Assembly: GCF_900105515.1 (NCBI RefSeq)
Contig: NZ_FNSY01000001.1
Location: 5,816,001-5,880,000 of the forward strand
From: Streptomyces sp. 2131.1
GTDB taxonomy: Bacteria; Actinomycetota; Actinomycetes; Streptomycetales; Streptomycetaceae
Direction of reading: 5' to 3'
Length of the DNA: 64,000 nucleotides
Below, one piece after another: positions 59,778-64,000 of this stretch (its first letter is position 1; every line of letters starts with the position of its first letter). The notes under the pieces are model-generated. The model was given only the letters and a program-made list of their open reading frames with translations. It was not told the DNA's origin and searched no databases. The position numbers and the translations under genes are program-made.

Positions 59778-60038
59778 ATGAAGGGCGATCGAGTCGAGAT
59801 AGTCGTGGACGCCGGGGACAGCACCCGGACCTACGAAGTGGTGGCCTCCAGGGCCGGCCGCAGGGTGGAGACCGCGGTCCGCCGGGGGGTGGTCGAAGTG
59901 AGTGAAGTCACCAGGAACGGGTCCGTGGTGCGCACGGCCCGCTTCATGGCGACCAGGGTGCTCGCCCTGGTCGAACAGCCGGTCCCCAGGGAGGACAGCT
60001 CCGAGCGCCCCCTCAGGGAAGACCCCGGGCCCGAGTAG
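59778..60038 (+). CDS. Conserved small protein of unknown function
   Basis: 86 residues, ATG 59778 (MKGDRVEIVVDAGDSTRTYE). A compact beta-rich pattern with VVASRAGRRVETAVRRGVVE and a Pro/Asp-rich tail; no membrane segment or Cys pair. It is divergent from the kinase gene, 205 bases away. The codon pattern supports a real gene; the family was not recognised. Confidence 0.7.
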   Translation: MKGDRVEIVVDAGDSTRTYEVVASRAGRRVETAVRRGVVEVSEVTRNGSVVRTARFMATRVLALVEQPVPREDSSERPLREDPGPE

Positions 60039-60224
60039 CCCGGTCTCCACCCAGGGGAGTACGCCGAGCACGCACGGCTCATCCTCCGGGAGGCCCGGGA
60101 TTCGGTACGCGGGCATGACGCCGCCCTCCGGCCGGATCCCTAATGTTGAAGTCAAGCGGCGGGCGTCGCACTCGTCCCCCGAGGTCAAACGCCCGCCGCC
60201 CCACAACAGGTCAGGAGAGGAACC

Positions 60225-60416
60225 ATGGCTGACACGGCAGCGCGGACGGTGGTCCGCACGCGGACACGCAGCTCGTACGCCGCGTCCGGCCGGCGCCACC
60301 CGCTGGTGGCGACCGCGATGGTCCTTCCCCTGGCGGCCCTGCTCGTCGTCGTCTTCGGCGGCTGGGAAGCAGTGGTCACACAGGCGTCGTCCGTGGGCGT
60401 GATGCTGGGGCGCTGA
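60225..60416 (+). CDS. Small single-pass membrane protein
   Basis: 63 residues from ATG 60225, six bases after AGAGAGGA. One hydrophobic segment (HPLVATAMVLPLAALLVVVF) behind a basic N-terminus (RTVVRTRTRSSYAASGRR), so the N-terminus is probably inside. Function unknown. The ribosome site and the typical membrane insertion pattern support it. Confidence 0.7.
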   Translation: MADTAARTVVRTRTRSSYAASGRRHPLVATAMVLPLAALLVVVFGGWEAVVTQASSVGVMLGR

Positions 60417-60505
60417 GCGGCGCCCCGGGTCCGGAAGAGCGGTCCGGACCGGGACATCCGGCCAACAACCCCGTGGGGACGGGGGTGCGGCGGACGGCAG
60501 CGTTT

Positions 60506-60533
60506 GTCCGGTCAGCTGGGGAGCTGACCGGAC
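60506..60533. terminator. Hairpin in the gap after the small membrane protein
   Basis: Perfect 12-bp stem GTCCGGTCAGCT (60506-60517) with AGCTGACCGGAC (60522-60533) and a GGGG loop. A weaker GGTCCGG/CCGGACC stem lies just upstream (60428-60450). The rest of the 337-base gap to the next gene holds only the repeats below. Confidence 0.65.
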
Positions 60534-60673
60534 ATCGCGCTGTCCGGGGGCGGAATGCCTCCGGCCGCCACCCGTTCGCGTACGCCCTGCCGGGGCGGGT
60601 CCGGCCCCCGGAGCCGTTGCCGGCCAAGGCCCGGACCGCCGGCGCCCTTCCTCCGCGTAGGCTCTGCCGGGGC

Positions 60674-60768
60674 GTGACCGCCGCAGCCCGTCCGTCCCGC
60701 CACCGGGGGAGCCCGTGACCGCCGCAGCCCGTCCATGTGACCGGGGGGAGAGCGTGACCGCCGCACTC
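60674..60768. repeat. Repeated translation-start region: three GTGACCGCCGCA copies
   Basis: GTGACCGCCGCAGCCCGTCC at 60674-60693 and 60715-60734, and GTGACCGCCGCACTCG from 60754. Each of the later two is preceded by a CCGGGGG(G)AG ribosome-site-like run. Spacings are 41 and 39 bases. The last copy is the probable start of the phosphotransferase gene. Confidence 0.7.
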
Positions 60769-61704
60769 GTTCGTGACCTGGGGGACCTCGCCCACCGGGC
60801 GGCCCACGCTTCCGGCGGCTGTTGCTGTCCGCCCCCGGTCGTGCTCGCCGACCGGGAGGACGGGACCGTCGTCCGCAGCGGGCCCGTCGTCGCCAAGGCA
60901 CACGCCGCCGGTACGGACACCGCCGACCTGGCCGCACGGCTCGGCCTGGCCGCCGGTGCGGAACACGCGGCCACCCTGCTCGCGCCCCTGCCCCGCACGG
61001 ACCCCGCCGAGCTGCACGGCCGCCCCGTCACCCTCTGGCCCCACGGTGAGCCCGTCGACCCCGGCGATCCGGACGCCGCGCCCTGGGAGGAGGCGGGGGC
61101 GCTGCTCGCGCGGCTGCACCGGACCGAGGTCCGGAGGCCGCTCCCCGCCATGCGCGGGCCGGTGAAGGCCGCGCTCGCCGTGGCCCGGATGCGTACCGCC
61201 CGCCCCGGAGACCCGGCCGTCGAGCCCGTGCTCACCGCCTGGCACGGGCTGCCGGGCTGGGCACGGGGCGAGGCACCGTCCCCGGCCGGCCGGGGGGCGT
61301 ACCTCTGCCACGGCGACCTGCACCTGGGCCAGCTCGTACGCCACCCCGCCCCGCACGGCTCCTGGCTGCTCATCGATGTCGACGACGCCGGCCTCGGGGA
61401 CCCCGCCTGGGACCTCGCGCGGCCCGCGGCCTGGTACGCGGCCGGGCTGCTGCCGCCGGAGGTCTGGCTCCGCTTCCTGGACGCCTACCGGGCAGGTGGC
61501 GGCCCCGCCGTACCCGGCGACGGCGACCCCTGGCCCGCACTGGACGTGCCGGCCCGCGCGCTGACCGTGCAGACCGCCGCACTCGCATGGGCGAAGTCCG
61601 CTGCGGAGGGCCGGGCTCCGGATGAGGTGGAACGGGTCATGACCGACGCCTGTGCCCGAATTGCCTCGCTCCCGCCCGAGTTGGCTGCCGAACACACGTC
61701 GTAG
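60754..61704 (+). CDS. Aminoglycoside phosphotransferase-like (APH) family protein
   Basis: 316 residues from GTG 60754, three bases after GGGGGGAG; an in-frame GTG at 60715 is a duplicate copy of the start. The catalytic loop is YLCHGDLHLGQLV (His-Gly-Asp) and the metal site LLIDVDDAGLGDPAWDLARP. The N-terminal lobe is short (AAHASGGCCCPPPVVLADRE, VAKAHAAGTDTADLAARLGL with the probable ATP Lys). It phosphorylates a small molecule such as a sugar, choline or antibiotic; the substrate is not readable. Confidence 0.87.
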   Translation: MTAALVRDLGDLAHRAAHASGGCCCPPPVVLADREDGTVVRSGPVVAKAHAAGTDTADLAARLGLAAGAEHAATLLAPLPRTDPAELHGRPVTLWPHGEPVDPGDPDAAPWEEAGALLARLHRTEVRRPLPAMRGPVKAALAVARMRTARPGDPAVEPVLTAWHGLPGWARGEAPSPAGRGAYLCHGDLHLGQLVRHPAPHGSWLLIDVDDAGLGDPAWDLARPAAWYAAGLLPPEVWLRFLDAYRAGGGPAVPGDGDPWPALDVPARALTVQTAALAWAKSAAEGRAPDEVERVMTDACARIASLPPELAAEHTS

Positions 61705-61772
61705 GGTGAACCGACCGTCGGCGGGCATGCATTCCGGCGACGGCGATCCAACGGCGAGGAGTGAGCCCGAAC

Positions 61773-62051
61773 ATGCAGTGTCCCAAGTGCCACGCACAGA
61801 TGCACACGTACAACCGCAACGGCATCCAGATCGAGCAGTGCAGTGGCTGCCGGGGGATATTCCTGGACTACGGCGAGCTGGAGACGCTGACGCGCATCGA
61901 ATCCCAGTGGACGCAGCAGGCCCCGCCGCCGCCCGCGCCGCCGCAGGCGTACCCCTCCGCCCCCGCGCCCGCCTGGGGCGCCCCGCACCACGGCGGCCAC
62001 CACGGCCACTACCGGCAGAAGAGCTTCGGCCGGATGCTCTTCTCCTCCTGA
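61773..62051 (+). CDS. TFIIB-type zinc ribbon protein
   Basis: 92 residues from ATG 61773, with GAGGAG upstream. The zinc ribbon is MQCPKCHAQMHTYNRNG followed by CSGCRGIFLDYGELETL, four Cys in two C-x2-C pairs. The C-terminus is Pro/Ala then His-rich (APHHGGHHGHYRQKSFGRM). Related proteins are widespread in bacteria with unknown role. Cytoplasmic. Confidence 0.88.
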   Translation: MQCPKCHAQMHTYNRNGIQIEQCSGCRGIFLDYGELETLTRIESQWTQQAPPPPAPPQAYPSAPAPAWGAPHHGGHHGHYRQKSFGRMLFSS

Positions 62052-62111
62052 CCGTGCCCGGTGGGCCCCGGCTCCGGCCGGGCCCGCCCCGCTCGTACGC
62101 ACGCGAACACG

Positions 62112-62147
62112 ACGAAGCCCCGGTCGCCGAGACGACCGGGGCTTCGT
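62112..62147. terminator. Terminator at the end of the tRNA operon
   Basis: Perfect 15-bp stem ACGAAGCCCCGGTCG (62112-62126) with CGACCGGGGCTTCGT (62133-62147), loop CCGAGA. It lies five bases past the last tRNA-Val on the minus strand and 60 bases after the zinc-ribbon gene, so it may serve both. Confidence 0.85.
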
Positions 62148-62152
62148 GACAG

Positions 62153-62224
62153 TGCGCGATACTGGGATTGAACCAGTGACCTCTTCCGTGTCAGGGAAGC
62201 GCTCTCCCGCTGAGCTAATCGCGC
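62153..62224 (-). tRNA. tRNA-Val (GAC), copy 3 of the array
   Basis: 72 nt cloverleaf: acceptor GCGCGAT/ATCGCGC, anticodon stem CTTCC/GGAAG with GAC, and GGTTCAATCC T loop. The CCA end is not encoded. Confidence 0.95.
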
Positions 62225-62246
62225 AGGTGAACCTGCGTGTACTGCG

Positions 62247-62318
62247 TGCGCGATACTGGGATTGAACCAGTGACCTCTTCCGTGTCAGGGAAGCGCTCTC
62301 CCGCTGAGCTAATCGCGC
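62247..62318 (-). tRNA. tRNA-Val (GAC), copy 2 of the array
   Basis: Same 72-nt sequence as the copy at 62153-62224, including acceptor GCGCGAT and anticodon GAC. No encoded CCA. 22 bases separate the two. Confidence 0.95.
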
Positions 62319-62355
62319 GGGTGATCCTCGCGGACCGACGATCCTTGCGGATCAG

Positions 62356-62427
62356 TGGACGATACTGGGATTGAACCAGTGACCTCTTCCGTGTCAGGGA
62401 AGCGCTCTCCCGCTGAGCTAATCGTCC
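62356..62427 (-). tRNA. tRNA-Val (GAC), variant acceptor
   Basis: Identical to the other two from the D arm to the T arm, but the acceptor stem is GGACGAT/ATCGTCC. Anticodon GAC, no encoded CCA. It directly abuts the CCA end of tRNA-Cys (one base apart). Confidence 0.95.
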
Positions 62428-62428
62428 T

Positions 62429-62502
62429 TGGAGGTGGAGACGGGATTTGAACCCGTGTAGACGGCTTTGCAGGCCGTTGCCTCGCCTCTCGGCCACTCCA
62501 CC
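62429..62502 (-). tRNA. tRNA-Cys (GCA)
   Basis: 74 nt with encoded CCA. Acceptor GGTGGAG/CTCCACC, anticodon GCA in the loop CTGCAAA, T loop GGTTCAAATCC. The only one of the five with its CCA end in the DNA. Confidence 0.95.
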
Positions 62503-62539
62503 AGGGGCGGGAGACCGGTGAAGATCCCCACCTTCTGCG

Positions 62540-62612
62540 AGCGGACGACCAGGTTCGAACTGGCGACCTCAACCTTGGCAAGGTTGCGCTCTACCAACTG
62601 AGCTACGTCCGC
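62540..62612 (-). tRNA. tRNA-Gly (GCC)
   Basis: 73 nt. Acceptor GCGGACG/CGTCCGC, D arm AGCTCAGTTGGTAGAGC, anticodon GCC in TTGCCAA, T loop GGTTCGAACC-like. No encoded CCA. First gene of the operon. Confidence 0.95.
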
Positions 62613-62654
62613 TTGTCATTCCCGGTCCGCTTGCGCGTCCCGGCGACGTGTTGA

Positions 62655-62682
62655 ACTCTAGCGGATTCCGGGGCCAGTACAA
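62655..62682 (-). promoter_or_regulatory. Candidate promoter of the tRNA operon
   Basis: On the minus strand TTGTAC (62682-62677) and TAGAGT (62660-62655) are 16 bases apart. Transcription would start near 62648, 36 bases before tRNA-Gly. Confidence 0.5.
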
Positions 62683-62757
62683 AAACGCGTTTGTGCAGCG
62701 TGCTGAGGTGCGCTCGCCCCGGCGCGGCTCACCGCGCGCCGCCCTACACTCACGAAC

Positions 62758-63813
62758 GTGCACGACCTCGCTCCCATGGCCCGCTTCGGCGGCCTCTTCG
62801 CCTCCGGTCTGCGGGACGTGACCAGCGATCCCGCGGCCCTCGACTCGTCCGGATTCTGGGCGGTGTGCGCCGGTTTCGAGGGCTCCCTGCTCTGTGCCCG
62901 CTTCGACACCGTGCGCCCCGAGGCCGTGCCCGCCCCGGTCCCCGGCGCCTGGCGCGGCCCCGCGGCCGGCGACTGGACCACCTCGCTCGACCGGAACGCC
63001 TACACCGAAGGCGTACGACGCATCCGCGCGTACATCGCGACCGGCGAGGTCTACCAGGCCAACCTCTGCCGCGTCCTGAGCGCTCCGCTGCCCGACGGGG
63101 GCGCGGCGGACGTGGACGCCCTCACCGCCCTGCTGGCGCGCGGCAACCCCGCCCCCTACGCAGGAACGATTCGGCTCCCCGCGCACGGCGTCGAGATCGC
63201 CACCGCGTCCCCCGAACTCTTCCTCCGCAGGGACGGCCGCACGATCGAGTCCGGGCCCATCAAGGGCACCGGCCGCACCGAGGCCGACCTGCTCGACAAG
63301 GACCACGCCGAGAACGTGATGATCGTCGACCTGGTCCGCAACGACCTGGGCCGGGTCTGCGCCACCGGATCGGTCACCGTCCCCGACCTGTGCGCCGTCG
63401 AGAAGCACCCCGGCCTCGTCCACCTCGTCTCCACCGTGCGCGGCCGCCTCGCCGACGGCGCCGGCTGGCCGGAGATCCTCGCCGCCGCCTTCCCGCCCGG
63501 CTCGGTCACCGGCGCGCCCAAGTCCAGCGCCCTGCGGATCATCCGCGAACTGGAGACCGCCCCGCGCGGCCCGTACTGCGGCGGCATCGGCTGGGTGGAC
63601 GCCGACCGGGGCACCGCCTCGCTCGCCGTCGGCATCAGGACCTTCTGGACCGACCGCACCGGACCCGCCCCCCTCCTGCGCTTCGGCACCGGCGCCGGCA
63701 TCACCTGGGGCTCCGATCCGGAACGCGAATGGGACGAGACCGAACTCAAGGCGTCCAGGCTGCTCGCTGTAGCGTCGGGCGCATACGAAGCAACCGGAAG
63801 GACCGCACCATGA
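62758..63813 (+). CDS. pabB: Aminodeoxychorismate synthase component I (PabB-like)
   Basis: 351 residues, GTG start. Chorismate-binding domain with GEVYQANLCRVLSAPL, ESGPIKGTGRTEADLLDKDH, NVMIVDLVRNDLGRV, VHLVSTVRGRLADGAGWPE and FPPGSVTGAPKSSALRII. It lacks the long N-terminal anthranilate synthase part. The ANTH-type Lys in PIKGT favours aminodeoxychorismate synthesis. The overlap (ATGA) with a pabC-type lyase gene supports a role in p-aminobenzoate and folate synthesis. Confidence 0.92.
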   Translation: MHDLAPMARFGGLFASGLRDVTSDPAALDSSGFWAVCAGFEGSLLCARFDTVRPEAVPAPVPGAWRGPAAGDWTTSLDRNAYTEGVRRIRAYIATGEVYQANLCRVLSAPLPDGGAADVDALTALLARGNPAPYAGTIRLPAHGVEIATASPELFLRRDGRTIESGPIKGTGRTEADLLDKDHAENVMIVDLVRNDLGRVCATGSVTVPDLCAVEKHPGLVHLVSTVRGRLADGAGWPEILAAAFPPGSVTGAPKSSALRIIRELETAPRGPYCGGIGWVDADRGTASLAVGIRTFWTDRTGPAPLLRFGTGAGITWGSDPEREWDETELKASRLLAVASGAYEATGRTAP

Positions 63814-64000
63814 GGATCTGGGTCAACGGCGAGCTGCGCCCCGCCGACGACGCCCGGGTGTCCGTGCTCGACCACGGACTCACGGTCGGCGACGGCGTCT
63901 TCGAGACGCTCCGGGTCACCCGGGGCCGCCCCTTCGCCCTCACCCGCCACCTCGACCGCCTCACCCGGTCCGCCCGGGGCCTCGGCCTTCCCGACCCCGA
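63810..64000 (+). CDS. pabC: Aminotransferase class IV, probable aminodeoxychorismate lyase (partial)
   Basis: Starts at ATG 63810, overlapping the pabB stop, and leaves the window after 63 codons. MRIWVNGELRPADDARVSVL and DHGLTVGDGVFETLRVTRGR match fold-type IV PLP enzymes (PabC, IlvE). The catalytic Lys and the C-terminal half lie outside. The link to pabB makes PabC most likely. Confidence 0.85.
   Translation, partial: MRIWVNGELRPADDARVSVLDHGLTVGDGVFETLRVTRGRPFALTRHLDRLTRSARGLGLPDP

Noticed and set aside
62215..62581. Short minus-strand frames with DTEEVTGSIPVS-like text
   Set aside because: They are translations of tRNA genes, not proteins.
62113..62660. The tRNA array as an integration site for a mobile element
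   Set aside because: No integrase, excisionase or repeated tRNA 3' end was found on either side within the window.

Overview
The window is a 64 kb piece of a Streptomyces (or very close streptomycete) chromosome. GC is very high, GTG and TTG starts are common, many adjacent genes overlap by ATGA or GTGA, and the gene order is typical Streptomyces core: infC-rpmI-rplT-trmH-kinase-pheST, then argCJBDR and argH, then metNIQ and cobalamin genes. About 65 protein genes, five tRNAs and one short leader peptide can be supported. No CRISPR array, insertion sequence, prophage or ESX cluster was seen.

Layout. 1-7.3 kb: end of an SDR oxidoreductase, a DUF2510 membrane protein, a PLP amino acid deaminase/aldolase, a proline-rich membrane protein coupled to a mycosin-like S8 protease, a shortened beta-lactamase-like protein, SseB, an aquaporin and a DUF1844 protein. 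7.3-15.2 kb: translation block, with an attenuator-bearing infC leader, infC (apparent AUC start), rpmI, rplT, an rRNA methyltransferase, a histidine kinase, pheS and pheT. 15.2-32.1 kb: mixed housekeeping and accessory genes (NsdA-like regulator, NUDIX, GT-C-like membrane protein, 3-hydroxybutyryl-CoA dehydrogenase, GHL10 lipid/TAT glycosidase, EamA/MocR divergent pair, cyclophilin, DinB, LysR-like effector domain with DUF5997, GAPDH, GlxA regulator, VOC protein). This stretch also holds three broken genes: an MMPL transporter, a Clp-N/HTH protein and a DUF6193 protein.

32.1-41.0 kb: arginine biosynthesis. argCJBD and the repressor gene argR are in one operon; argH is separate. Both argC and argH have promoters that overlap ARG-box-like palindromes, so ArgR made from the operon probably represses both. 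41.0-43.2 kb: TetR regulator plus DHA2 efflux pump behind a perfect 14-bp inverted repeat. 43.2-46.9 kb: PlsC acyltransferase, GDPD phosphodiesterase, GNAT enzyme and a membrane-protein pair.

47.0-50.1 kb: methionine ABC transporter metNIQ preceded by a 28-codon leader peptide with a Cys-Met-Cys stretch, suggesting sulfur-amino-acid attenuation. 51.0-57.4 kb: corrinoid and siroheme genes, namely cobL (CbiE-CbiT), a BluB-CobT fusion with a ~530-residue disordered N-terminus, and a CysG-type fusion. 57.4-64 kb: a second TrmH methyltransferase convergent with a Ser/Thr kinase, small proteins, a phosphotransferase, a zinc-ribbon protein, a tRNA operon (Gly, Cys, 3 x Val) on the minus strand, and pabB-pabC (folate) running off the end.

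The most notable points are the metNIQ leader peptide, the infC leader with its non-canonical start, the twin-palindrome operator at the broken Clp-N gene, the divergent MocR/EamA pair whose start codons overlap, the split LysR-like pair, and the BluB-CobT fusion. Function calls come from motif recognition only; no database search was run.
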